DNA from: Clostridiaceae bacterium
GTDB taxonomy: Bacteria > Bacillota > Clostridia > Saccharofermentanales > Saccharofermentanaceae
Reading direction: 5' to 3'
Length of the DNA stretch: 64,000 bases
Assembly: GCA_012838315.1 (NCBI GenBank)
Contig: DUPM01000088.1
Location: 1-64,000 of the forward strand
The notes beneath the pieces are model-generated. The model worked only from the letters and a program-made list of their open reading frames with translations. It did no database searches and was not told the DNA's origin. Shown one piece after another: positions 52,991 through 61,656 of this stretch. The translations under genes and the position numbers were made by a program. Numbering within the stretch: position 1 is the stretch's first letter; each line of letters begins with the position of its first letter.

Positions 52991-54343
52991 TTATGAAAAG
53001 TGTCTCTGAATAATACCGACCAAATTCCCGGCCATGAGCGCAATTTCTTCCTTGTTCTCGCCTTCAATCATGACGCGAACAATAGGCTCTGTTCCGGAAG
53101 CACGGACTAAAATACGACCCTTTCCTGCCAGCTCAGTTTCGTAATTTTGAATTGCAGTTTGAAGCTCGGGAAGCGCCATTGCCGCCGATTTATCTTCGTT
53201 TTTCACCTTTGCGGATAACAAAACTTGTGGGAGAATGTGAATAATTTCTCCTGCCTTTTCCATTGATTGATCTTTTCGCCTGAGAGCCTTCAACAGAGCA
53301 AGCGCCGTGAGCATCCCATCACCCGTCGTTGCGTGATCTAAAAGGATAACGTGCCCGGATTGTTCGCCTCCGATGTTGTAATCATTTTCAAGCATATTCT
53401 CAAGGACATAACGGTCCCCGACTTTTGTCTTTTCGACGTGAATACCATTCTTTTCGGCCATGATATCCAACCCTAAGTTGCTCATGACTGTCGCTACAAT
53501 TGTATTGGACTTGAGTTCTCCAAAGCATTTCATATCGTTTGCAATAATCGACATAATCATGTCACCATCGACCATCTTGCCGGCACCATCAACTGCCAAT
53601 AAGCGATCTGCGTCTCCATCAAAAGCCAATCCCAAGTCACACTTCTCCAATACGACTAACTCCTGAAGCTTTTCCATGTGCGTCGATCCACAATCCTTGT
53701 TGATGTTGACCCCATTTGGCTGATTCCCGATGACCACTACCACAGCGCCCAGATCTTCAAATAACTCACTGGCTACATCATATGATGCGCCGTTTGCACA
53801 ATCGATTGCTATGCGCATACCGGACAAATCGACACTCATTCTTCTCTTAAGATGCTCGATATAATCATGAGCCGCAACCGTCTTCTCATACACAGTACCG
53901 ACCTCTTCGCCGACAACACGATTTTTGGAAAATACGTCGTAATCCGTCACACGCTTTTCGATCTCATCTTCAATCTCATCTGATAGTTTGAATCCGTTAC
54001 CGGAAAAAAACTTAATACCGTTGAACTCAAATGAATTATGCGACGCGGATATCATAACACCGGCGTCGCATTTGTACTTCTTTGTAAGATAAGCTACTGC
54101 GGGGGTTGGTATAACACCGCATTTGATGACATCGGCACCCGCAGAGCATATGCCTCCGACGAGAGCCGCCTCGAGCATTTTGCAGGAAATACGGGTATCC
54201 ATTCCGATTAATATCTTTGGTTTTCGATTCGCGTTCACAGCCAATACCATCGCACCGGCGTACCCCAACCGAAAGGCCAAGTCCGGCGTAAGCTCCTTGT
54301 TTGCTACGCCTCGAACACCATCTGTACCAAATAAACGACTCAT
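52991..54343 (-). CDS. glmM: phosphoglucosamine mutase
   Basis: GlmM converts glucosamine-6-phosphate to glucosamine-1-phosphate; in Bacillus it also binds and restrains CdaA. The 450-residue protein begins F-G-T-D-G-V-R-G-V-A, with the phosphoserine loop S-A-S-H-N near residue 100 (V-M-I-S-A-S-H-N), the metal site D-G-D-A-D-R, G-G-E-Q-S-G-H and the phosphate-binding R-A-S-G-T-E-P. The length is normal. It lies 13 bases after cdaA and 19 before glmS. Confidence 0.98.
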   Translation of the reverse strand: MSRLFGTDGVRGVANKELTPDLAFRLGYAGAMVLAVNANRKPKILIGMDTRISCKMLEAALVGGICSAGADVIKCGVIPTPAVAYLTKKYKCDAGVMISASHNSFEFNGIKFFSGNGFKLSDEIEDEIEKRVTDYDVFSKNRVVGEEVGTVYEKTVAAHDYIEHLKRRMSVDLSGMRIAIDCANGASYDVASELFEDLGAVVVVIGNQPNGVNINKDCGSTHMEKLQELVVLEKCDLGLAFDGDADRLLAVDGAGKMVDGDMIMSIIANDMKCFGELKSNTIVATVMSNLGLDIMAEKNGIHVEKTKVGDRYVLENMLENDYNIGGEQSGHVILLDHATTGDGMLTALALLKALRRKDQSMEKAGEIIHILPQVLLSAKVKNEDKSAAMALPELQTAIQNYETELAGKGRILVRASGTEPIVRVMIEGENKEEIALMAGNLVGIIQRHFS

Positions 54344-54356
54344 ATAATTGCCTCCG

Positions 54357-55874
54357 TTAAGTTATAGTTTTCGGATAAATAACCACCGATATCGTTTCCG
54401 GATCCTGAGATTCCAAACGATAGTATACATTTTTATTCGAAGAAATATCAATAGGTATGCTATAAACTCCCGGACCGGTAACCTGTAAATAGTCAACCGA
54501 AGCAATCATGTCTGCACTCTGCAGATTATCGAGTACACTCTTACGACCGACAATTAATATCGTCACGCTCTCGTAGTTAAAGTTCGTTTCGAGCCCGTTT
54601 TCTTCCAACACAGACTCCGATTCAAAAAACAAAGGTACAGAAAGTGTCTTCTCAACCACGGGATTGTTGTTAATCTGAATATACATCCATAGCCCGAGCG
54701 AGATAAAAAAAGAAAGAAGAATGTACAAAACCTTATGCGACGTATTCATCCGATTGTATGTCGAGGTGGATTTATTCCCATTAAATAAATGAAAAACTGA
54801 TTTTCTCTTTGTCGAAGCGGAATCGGCAGAGGATACAGCGCACACGCCGGAAGCTGCGACAGTATCAACCTTTTCTCCCATATTTCGAATAACATCTTTA
54901 TTATCTGAATCGATTGCAGTCGAAGTCTCGTTTGCTGGAACAGAGCCTTCCTGTTTCTTTTTACGAAGATTATTTCTCTCATAACGAATGCGGCGAACCA
55001 ATCGGCCCGCTACAGAATTCATGCCGAAAACGCTGAGAAGGTTTTTTCTGAGATCTTCTCCATTTTTCATCTCGTAAAGACAGCCGTGAATTGCCAAAGA
55101 CACCTTTCCACGCTCTTCGGAAACAGCGATCGCAACCGCGTCCCCCATCTCACTGGCACCAACTGCCGCGCGATGTCGAGTCCCAAAATTCACAAGGGTG
55201 TGCCCTGTATCGGATAAAGGCACATGGCAACGAGCGGCGACAATTCTGGTATTGCGAATTAGGACCGCACCATCATGAAGCGGGGATCCTTTGTAAAAGA
55301 TAGATTCCAACATTGGAGAATTAACAGAAGAGTCCAGAAATACTACATTCTCTTGTTCCAGAAGTTCGCCGAGTTTGGAATTTCTCTCGATAATGATAAG
55401 AGCGCCGGTATAGGTCTTTGCCATTGCGTTGGTCGCATAGACGATATTGTCAATCATCGCAGTGACGTCTTCATTTTCTGATGGATCTTCTTGAATAAAT
55501 GCATTGGAGAATGTCGAAAATGACTTGAGCCCAACGGTCTCAAGCGCTCGTCGAAGCTCCGGTTGGAAAATGACGACAAAAGCAATTGCGATAACATAGA
55601 GCATCCTATTAAATAGAAAGCTCACCATCTCAAGTCCAAAAAGGCTACATACCAGAGTAAAAATGACAATCAACGACAATCCTTGCAGAAGTTGCCAAGC
55701 GCGTGTCTGACGAAGAAGCTTGATGAGCTGAAACGTCAAAAATGTGATTAATAGAATATCGACAACATATCGGATAATTTCCGCAGGACCGCCGAAAAAC
55801 AGGTACCCGCTGTCCAAGCCGGCGAATATTTCCGCAAAGAAATCGAAAACCTGGGCCATGATACCGTCATTCAA
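54357..55874 (-). CDS. cdaA: diadenylate cyclase CdaA fused to a YbbR (CdaR-like) domain
   Basis: A 505-residue fusion. Residues 31-105 hold three transmembrane helices as in CdaA. The DisA_N cyclase core covers about 115-270, with the D-G-A motif at 201-203 (S-P-L-H-D-G-A-V-L-I) and G-T-R-H-R-A-A-V-G at 231-239, the catalytic pair for making c-di-AMP from ATP. CdaA normally ends near residue 275. Here a basic, then Ser/Thr-rich linker follows (300-375), a fourth transmembrane helix (381-400) and one YbbR-type beta domain (about 405-503) on the outside. In Bacillus the YbbR protein CdaR is a separate gene with several domains. The start is a TTG behind GGAGG; glmM follows. Confidence 0.93.
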   Translation of the reverse strand: MNDGIMAQVFDFFAEIFAGLDSGYLFFGGPAEIIRYVVDILLITFLTFQLIKLLRQTRAWQLLQGLSLIVIFTLVCSLFGLEMVSFLFNRMLYVIAIAFVVIFQPELRRALETVGLKSFSTFSNAFIQEDPSENEDVTAMIDNIVYATNAMAKTYTGALIIIERNSKLGELLEQENVVFLDSSVNSPMLESIFYKGSPLHDGAVLIRNTRIVAARCHVPLSDTGHTLVNFGTRHRAAVGASEMGDAVAIAVSEERGKVSLAIHGCLYEMKNGEDLRKNLLSVFGMNSVAGRLVRRIRYERNNLRKKKQEGSVPANETSTAIDSDNKDVIRNMGEKVDTVAASGVCAVSSADSASTKRKSVFHLFNGNKSTSTYNRMNTSHKVLYILLSFFISLGLWMYIQINNNPVVEKTLSVPLFFESESVLEENGLETNFNYESVTILIVGRKSVLDNLQSADMIASVDYLQVTGPGVYSIPIDISSNKNVYYRLESQDPETISVVIYPKTIT

Positions 55875-55925
55875 TCGATGTGTCCTCCCTCATATTTTCG
55901 CCATTCATTATATCATAAAAGAAGC

Positions 55926-56927
55926 TTATCTTTCTTCTCTGAAATAGGGGCGCCCGATTTCTTTCGGGCCGGGCCATGCCTTTTTGCGGAAGGAAAAAGC
56001 GATGAGTACCACGACGGTTAATAAATATGGAAACATCGACATGATGTACTGATTGAATATCGGTATGGATGATAGTCGTTCATTTAGCTGAACCGAAAAT
56101 CCTAGAATCGTCAATGAACCAAAAACATAGGCTCCGGCTATGGCTTTGATCGGATGCCAGCGAACAAAAATGACGAGTGCGACGACCAACCAACCCTGTC
56201 CGGCTGTCATATTGCTCGTCCACGATCCCTGTTGCACGAGCGGAAGGTAGAGTCCGCCAATACCACACAACATGCCTCCGAGAATGATGTAAAAGTATTT
56301 AATACGAGTCACCTTGATGCCGGATGCGTCTGCAGCCGCTGTGTTTTCACCCGTCAGACGAAGTTCAAGACCGGCTCGTGTCTTAAACAAGAACACCGTC
56401 GCAACAACGGCCACCAATACAGCAACATACACATATATATTGTGTGATAGAAAAGCTTTGTTGATAAATGTAAGAAATGGACCCGAAGGGCTCGACAGAG
56501 AAAATGGCTTTAGCTTGAATATCTTAGCAATATTATCCGGGGTGGAAGTATTCGAGACCTTGCTACCGAGGGAGTTCGCAAGACCGGCGCCAAATATCGA
56601 CAGCGCCAGGCCGGCGACGTTCTGATTCACTCTGAGGGTCACGGTCAAAATGGCATATAGTAATGCCCCAAACCCTGCGCCGACACAGGCAAATAAGATT
56701 GCCAGAAAAAGACTTGAAGAACGAACAGCTGCGAAGTATCCCATTGAAGCACCTAAAAGCATCATACCCTCAACACCCAGATTGAGATGACCCGCACGTT
56801 CTGTAATAAGTTCACCAACTGTACCAAATAGCATAACCACAGAAAACGCTATGGCAGAGGCGATAAAACTTGCGCTAAATACAATCGACAACAGAGAACC
56901 CGTTGCTGAAAAAAAGTCTCCAATCAT
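55926..56927 (-). CDS. nucleoside ABC transporter permease 2
   Basis: A 333-residue permease of the BPD_transp_2 (RbsC/YufQ) type with about ten membrane helices. It has the conserved L-N-L-G-V-E-G-M-M-L-L-G near residue 47, and G-G-L-Y-L-P-L-V-Q and G-Q-G-W-L-V-V-A-L near residues 225-250. It pairs with the upstream permease, whose stop it overlaps (ATGA). With the BMP-type binding protein, the family imports purine nucleosides or related bases. It is the last transport gene; cdaA starts 51 bases later. Confidence 0.9.
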   Translation of the reverse strand: MIGDFFSATGSLLSIVFSASFIASAIAFSVVMLFGTVGELITERAGHLNLGVEGMMLLGASMGYFAAVRSSSLFLAILFACVGAGFGALLYAILTVTLRVNQNVAGLALSIFGAGLANSLGSKVSNTSTPDNIAKIFKLKPFSLSSPSGPFLTFINKAFLSHNIYVYVAVLVAVVATVFLFKTRAGLELRLTGENTAAADASGIKVTRIKYFYIILGGMLCGIGGLYLPLVQQGSWTSNMTAGQGWLVVALVIFVRWHPIKAIAGAYVFGSLTILGFSVQLNERLSSIPIFNQYIMSMFPYLLTVVVLIAFSFRKKAWPGPKEIGRPYFREER

Positions 56928-58066
56928 AGCGCATTCTCCTTTGTTTCGACTATCGGCTCAACATGATGAACTTCTTCTTTATCCGATGGAATCGCATCTA
57001 ATTTATTCTTAGCCCCATGTGCTCCAACCACCACTTTATACCTCAGCATGAATTCCGAACCTAACACAGACATCAAAATGAGTCCCTTTACAATGTCTGC
57101 AACGGCTGCGGGCACACCCATTCGAACCTGAATAAACTGCGCACCTTGCTCAAGTGCAGCGATGAGGAAAGAAACGACAATGATCATCGGTGCAGAAAGG
57201 TTTGCCAGCCAAGCGATGACAATCGCGGTAAAACCGGCACCTCCTCCGAGGCTCGAAGAAAGCGTACCGGTTGATCCCATGAGCTTAACGGCGCCAGCAA
57301 TTCCAACAATTCCGCCGGACAACAAGACACCGACAAACATGATTTTTTTGACGTTCATACCCGCGTAGTGCGCCGTCGGCTCACTTTCACCGACAACACG
57401 AATTTCATAGCCTAATTTTGTTTTCTTAATCAAAAAGAATACGAGAATTACAATAATCAGCGGCGCAACAATCGCGAGGCTGACTCCCGAAACATAAGGG
57501 ATTCTCGCTTTAAAAGGGATATCTTGTATACCGGGAAAACCCATTTTTGCCGGGTCTTTCCATAATTCGAAATAGAGGTACTGCACAAAGCAGATGGCTA
57601 GGTAGTTCATCATTAACGTAAAAAGAGTCTCATTCGTCTTCATGTGAATTCTAAAAAAACCGGGAATCAGTGCCCAGACGCTTCCACCGACAAAACCGGC
57701 CAAAAGCATCGCAATCATCATGAGCGGTCCGGGTGTTGAGGCCGGCATAATCATTGAGACACCCATGGCCGCAGTGGCCCCCATGAGGATTTGCCCTTCT
57801 CCGCCGATGTTCCAGTATCTCATTTTGAAAGCAATGGATAGTCCCAGCGCTGTCACACTTAAGGGAATCAGAAACGAAATCGTATTTCTAATAGCGATTG
57901 CGCTTCCAAACGACCCCTCCGCAAGAGAGATAAAGGTCTTGATCACCGGATAGCCGAGTGCGGCAATGATGATTCCGGATAAAACGATACCGATCAAAAA
58001 GCCAATTAAACGATATGAAATCGCTTCCTTTTTAGAAAAGGATTCCTTTTTCGAAATTCTAAACAT
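56924..58066 (-). CDS. nucleoside ABC transporter permease 1
   Basis: A 380-residue permease of the same family, with eight to ten helices and the signature W-N-I-G-G-E-G-Q-I-L-M-G-A-T near residue 95, and E-S-E-P-T-A-H-Y-A-G near residue 230. The C-terminal 35 residues are a polar tail. The start is ATG 58066 with GAGG eight bases upstream, overlapping the ATP-binding protein gene by eight bases. An upstream ATG adds nine residues without such a site. Confidence 0.9.
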   Translation of the reverse strand: MFRISKKESFSKKEAISYRLIGFLIGIVLSGIIIAALGYPVIKTFISLAEGSFGSAIAIRNTISFLIPLSVTALGLSIAFKMRYWNIGGEGQILMGATAAMGVSMIMPASTPGPLMMIAMLLAGFVGGSVWALIPGFFRIHMKTNETLFTLMMNYLAICFVQYLYFELWKDPAKMGFPGIQDIPFKARIPYVSGVSLAIVAPLIIVILVFFLIKKTKLGYEIRVVGESEPTAHYAGMNVKKIMFVGVLLSGGIVGIAGAVKLMGSTGTLSSSLGGGAGFTAIVIAWLANLSAPMIIVVSFLIAALEQGAQFIQVRMGVPAAVADIVKGLILMSVLGSEFMLRYKVVVGAHGAKNKLDAIPSDKEEVHHVEPIVETKENAL

Positions 58067-59669
58067 AACTGACACCTCGCCGGAGTTCTTCAAGTGTGGT
58101 GCCGGACATCATTTGACCGATTTCTTCTTTCGTTGTCGCAGATGAATCGACGATTCCCATATTTTTTCCTTGGCACAGGACCATGATACGATCACAAAGA
58201 TCAATCAACACATCCAGATCTTCACCAATATAAAGAACAGAAACATTCTTCTGTTTTTGCTCATTGAGCAAATTATATATCGTATAAGACGAATGAATAT
58301 CCAGGCCTCGAACGGCATATGCGGCTATCATCAACTTCGGGTTCAAATGAATCTCTCTGCCGAGTATAACTTTTTGAATATTTCCTCCGGAAAGCATTCT
58401 AACAGGATGCTTAAGTCCGGGCGTTTTGATATCCAATTCTTTGATAATCTTCTCGGCTTTTGTTTCCACGTCCTTCATGCGAATCAGCGGGCCCTTCGTC
58501 AGCGCATACTCTTTTAGCAATATATTCTCGTCGATACCCATCGATGCAACCAGCCCCATACCAAGACGGTCTTCGGGAATGAAGCACATCGCAACGCCCT
58601 TCTGTGTAATATCTCTGGGCGACAAACCTGTGATTCGCTCTTCATCAACCATAATCTCCCCTTGCTGGGGACGAATGATGCCGGCAATTGATTCACAAAG
58701 TTCCTTCTGACCTCCGCCGGCCAGCCCAGCAACACCGAGAATTTCGCCATAATGCGTCGTAAACGAAAGATTATCGAGTTTTGGAACCGCTTTTGAATCG
58801 GAGTATGTCAATCCCTTAACCTCCAAACAAACCTGTTTCTTGGGATCGGGATCCGGCTTATTTATCGACAAGTTGATTTTGCGACCCACCATTTTTTCGA
58901 CTAAATCATAAGCGTCTATATCAGAGACATTGCAGGTCTCGATACTCTTTCCTTTTCGCAGAACCGTCACTCGGTCACAAAGAGTCATGATTTCGTTGAG
59001 TTTGTGGCTGATAAATACAATTGCACAACCTTGAGACGCCATTTTTCGAAGTACTGTAAATAATTTTTTGGCTTCTTGCGGTGTTAAGACCGCTGTTGGC
59101 TCGTCAAGAATCAGTATGTTCGCACCACGAAGCAACACCTTAATAATCTCGACCGACTGTTTCTGACTGACCGAAAGTTGACTCGCCGGGATGGACGGAT
59201 CAAACTCAATTCCGAAACGCGATGAGAATTCGTTGATTTTTGGATGTGTTTTTGAAGGAGAGCGAGAAGCATATCTCAGAATATTGGCGCGCAAAACATC
59301 ATCTTTTTTGATCGAGTTCTTAGGTGGCTTTTTCATGCCGGCGACAATATTATCTGTCGCAGTCATCGCTTCGGCCAATTTAAAGTGTTGATGAATCATG
59401 CCAATACCACTGTCGATTGCATCTCCCGGAGAGCGAAAATCTTTAATCTCGCCGTTCACTTCGATCTGACCTTCATCCGGTCGGTATATGCCGGATAGCA
59501 CATTCATTAAAGTGCTCTTACCCGAACCGTTTTCGCCGAGTAACGCATGAATTTCTCCCGGCAACACCTCAAAATCCACAGCCTCGTTGGCAACGACTGC
59601 GCCGAATATTTTGGTGATTCCTCGCATACTAAATGCCGGCTGAGTATCCTTTCGGATATTAGGTTCCAT
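58059..59669 (-). CDS. nucleoside ABC transporter ATP-binding protein (two domains)
   Basis: A 536-residue double ABC ATPase of the RbsA/YufO type. Domain 1 has Walker A G-E-N-G-S-G-K-S-T near residue 45, the signature L-S-V-S-Q-K-Q-S and Walker B I-L-I-L-D-E-P-T-A-V-L. Domain 2 has a degenerate Walker A G-L-A-G-G-G-Q-K-E and the signature L-S-G-G-N-I-Q-K, with A-A-Y-A-V-R-G-L-D in place of a full Walker B. Such an asymmetric pair is usual in this family. The start is ATG 59669 with GGAGG five bases upstream. A strong hairpin lies between it and the binding-protein gene. Confidence 0.93.
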   Translation of the reverse strand: MEPNIRKDTQPAFSMRGITKIFGAVVANEAVDFEVLPGEIHALLGENGSGKSTLMNVLSGIYRPDEGQIEVNGEIKDFRSPGDAIDSGIGMIHQHFKLAEAMTATDNIVAGMKKPPKNSIKKDDVLRANILRYASRSPSKTHPKINEFSSRFGIEFDPSIPASQLSVSQKQSVEIIKVLLRGANILILDEPTAVLTPQEAKKLFTVLRKMASQGCAIVFISHKLNEIMTLCDRVTVLRKGKSIETCNVSDIDAYDLVEKMVGRKINLSINKPDPDPKKQVCLEVKGLTYSDSKAVPKLDNLSFTTHYGEILGVAGLAGGGQKELCESIAGIIRPQQGEIMVDEERITGLSPRDITQKGVAMCFIPEDRLGMGLVASMGIDENILLKEYALTKGPLIRMKDVETKAEKIIKELDIKTPGLKHPVRMLSGGNIQKVILGREIHLNPKLMIAAYAVRGLDIHSSYTIYNLLNEQKQKNVSVLYIGEDLDVLIDLCDRIMVLCQGKNMGIVDSSATTKEEIGQMMSGTTLEELRRGVSYV

Positions 59670-59698
59670 GTATACCTCCGGAAAATAAATACATTTCA

Positions 59699-59724
59699 CG
59701 GCATCCGAGCATATTCGGATGCCG
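59699..59724 (-). other. intercistronic stem-loop between binding protein and ATPase genes
   Basis: CGGCATCCGA (59699-59708) and TCGGATGCCG (59715-59724) form a perfect ten-base stem with a six-base loop. No T-run follows. Similar hairpins behind binding-protein genes protect the upstream mRNA and lower downstream expression, giving excess binding protein. Confidence 0.7.
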
Positions 59725-59751
59725 CAAAATGCTTATTCGTAAACTATTTGT

Positions 59752-60870
59752 TTAGGAAGGAATTTGGCCGATGACGCCCTCAACAAACCAAGCCATACCC
59801 ATCTGATCGTCGTAAGGAATACTTTCTCCTTCAGCAATCTTCAGTTCACCATTCTGATCATATATCGGACCTGCAAAAACAAATGCATTTCCTTTTTCAG
59901 TCACTTCAGAACGCGCTGCTTCAACTGCAGCCTTTGCCTCCTCTGAAACAAGCGGTGAAAGCGCATCAAGCTTTGCTACGCCTTCTTTCATACCGCCCCA
60001 ATAATTCTCAACGGCCCACTTGCCATCAAGCACTTGGCCGATCTTGTAAGTGTAGTATGTGCCCCAATCCCAGAGCGGCGCGGTCAAATAAGCATCCGGA
60101 GCGCCGGCATAGGTCAAGTCGTAGCCAATCGCATAAGCACCGGCTGATTCAGCCGCTTCAATCGCTGACGGAGAATCCTGGTGTTGTGCCATGATGTCAC
60201 ATCCATCGGCTAATAGGGCTTCTGCAGAAGCTTGCTCAACAGCAGGATCAAACCATGTGTTCGTCCAGGATACTTTTACGACAACATCCGGATTAACCGA
60301 ACGTGCCCCAAGCGTATATGCATTGATCCCGCGGATAACTTCCGGAATCGGGAATGCTGCGACATATCCAAGTTGATTCGTCTCGGTCATCATACCGGCT
60401 ACGATACCTGAAAGATAGCGAGCGGTTTCGATCTGACCGAAGTATGCATCCATATTCTTGCCTTCATAGCCGTTACCGGAATATTTGTAGCCCGAACAAT
60501 GTGAAAAATAGACCTCAGGATACTTCGCCGCTGCCGCTACAGTCGGATCCATGTATCCGTAACTGGTGGTGAAAATCAACGTGCACCCATCATTTACGAG
60601 GTTCTCGATAGCAGCGTTCGTTGCTTCAACATCCGCATCGTCAACACTTTCAAGTTTTTTGACTTCAATTTTGTCTCCATAGGTCGCAATCGCCTTGGCA
60701 ATGCCTTCGGCATGCGCCTGAGAATATCCGCCGTCATCCTCCGGCGAAATGTAAACAACACCGACCTTGAGCACTTTGTCTTTCTCTTCTTCCTTTTTGT
60801 CGCAACCGGTGATGGCAAGCATACCGACCATCATGATAACAGCGACAATCAATGACATGACTCTCTTCAT
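59752..60870 (-). CDS. BMP-family nucleoside-binding lipoprotein
   Basis: A 372-residue lipoprotein. The signal peptide ends in the lipobox L-A-I-T-G-C (Cys23). The mature part matches the BMP/PnrA/Med family: V-G-V-V-Y-I-S-P-E-D-D-G-G-Y-S, F-T-T-S-Y-G-Y-M-D, Y-V-A-A-F-P-I-P-E-V-I-R-G-I-N-A and V-S-W-T-N-T-W-F-D-P. These proteins bind purine nucleosides or related compounds. The ATG has AGGAGG seven bases upstream. It follows xpt by 21 bases, pointing to purine uptake. Confidence 0.93.
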   Translation of the reverse strand: MKRVMSLIVAVIMMVGMLAITGCDKKEEEKDKVLKVGVVYISPEDDGGYSQAHAEGIAKAIATYGDKIEVKKLESVDDADVEATNAAIENLVNDGCTLIFTTSYGYMDPTVAAAAKYPEVYFSHCSGYKYSGNGYEGKNMDAYFGQIETARYLSGIVAGMMTETNQLGYVAAFPIPEVIRGINAYTLGARSVNPDVVVKVSWTNTWFDPAVEQASAEALLADGCDIMAQHQDSPSAIEAAESAGAYAIGYDLTYAGAPDAYLTAPLWDWGTYYTYKIGQVLDGKWAVENYWGGMKEGVAKLDALSPLVSEEAKAAVEAARSEVTEKGNAFVFAGPIYDQNGELKIAEGESIPYDDQMGMAWFVEGVIGQIPS

Positions 60871-60891
60871 AAGACTTCCTCCTGTAAGTGA

Positions 60892-61476
60892 TTACTCTTC
60901 GTCCGAAAATACGATGCGATGATCGATCTCGGACATCTCTTGAATTATGGCTAGGGAATGAACCCGAATGCCCTTTTTCCGAATACGGCTTCCGCCCTCC
61001 TGAAATCCTTTTTCTATAACGATACCGGCGCCTGCAACCGACGCACCTGACGCCTCTACAATATCAACCAACCCATCCAAAGCACATCCTTTGGCAAGAA
61101 AGTCATCAATAATCAGAACTGTATCCTCCGGTCGCAAATACTTCTTACTGACACGCACAACATAGTCCTTCCCTTTTGTAAAAGAATGCACCGTTGCCGC
61201 AAACGTATCCGTATCGAGATTTTTAGAAACTGTTTTCTTAGCAAAAACCAATGGAACGCCCAGATGAAACGCTGTCGACAAAGCCGGTGCTATACCTGAA
61301 CTCTCAATCGTCAAAACCTTGGTTATTGCCACGTCCGAAAATGTTTCAGCAAAGTCGCGTCCAATCGCATCCATAAGCTGGGGGTCAATTTGGTGATTTA
61401 AGAAGCTGTCTACCTTAAGTATGTCGGTTCCGACAATCGTACCCTCTAAAAGGATTTTGTCCTTAAGTGACTGCAT
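60892..61476 (-). CDS. xpt: xanthine phosphoribosyltransferase
   Basis: Xpt salvages xanthine to XMP. The 194-residue protein starts M-Q-S-L-K-D-K-I and has the family N-terminus (D-S-F-L-N-H-Q-I-D-P), the E-S-S-G-I-A-P-A segment, F-A-K-K and the PRPP loop V-L-I-I-D-D-F-L-A-K-G near residue 125. The length is standard. The start is ATG 61476 with GAGG five bases upstream. It leads the operon xpt-BMP-ABC transporter, so salvage and uptake are coupled. Confidence 0.95.
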   Translation of the reverse strand: MQSLKDKILLEGTIVGTDILKVDSFLNHQIDPQLMDAIGRDFAETFSDVAITKVLTIESSGIAPALSTAFHLGVPLVFAKKTVSKNLDTDTFAATVHSFTKGKDYVVRVSKKYLRPEDTVLIIDDFLAKGCALDGLVDIVEASGASVAGAGIVIEKGFQEGGSRIRKKGIRVHSLAIIQEMSEIDHRIVFSDEE

Positions 61477-61522
61477 ATTGACCTCACAATCGAAACGTTT
61501 TTTATATCCGAAACATAATGAC

Positions 61523-61550
61523 ATTATAAGACATCGCCTCAAAACTTCAA
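61523..61550 (-). promoter_or_regulatory. promoter of the xpt-transporter operon
   Basis: Minus-strand TTGAAG (61550-61545) with a 16-base spacer, or TTTGAA with 17, and TATAAT (61528-61523). The start near 61516 leaves a leader of only about 40 bases, so no purine riboswitch fits. Confidence 0.6.
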
Positions 61551-61618
61551 ACAATGAAACCGAAAACAGATAATAAATATGTTTTAGTGTTTTGGCGAAT
61601 CAGACTCAATACTAATCG

Positions 61619-61656
61619 AAAAAAACAACTCGCGTATCGCTCTCATCCTGAAAGCG
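61619..61656 (-). terminator. weak terminator after the Crp/Fnr gene
   Basis: On the minus strand CGCTTTC (61656-61650) pairs with GAGAGCG (61644-61638) just after the stop; seven T residues (61625-61619) follow, but 12 bases later. Confidence 0.35.
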
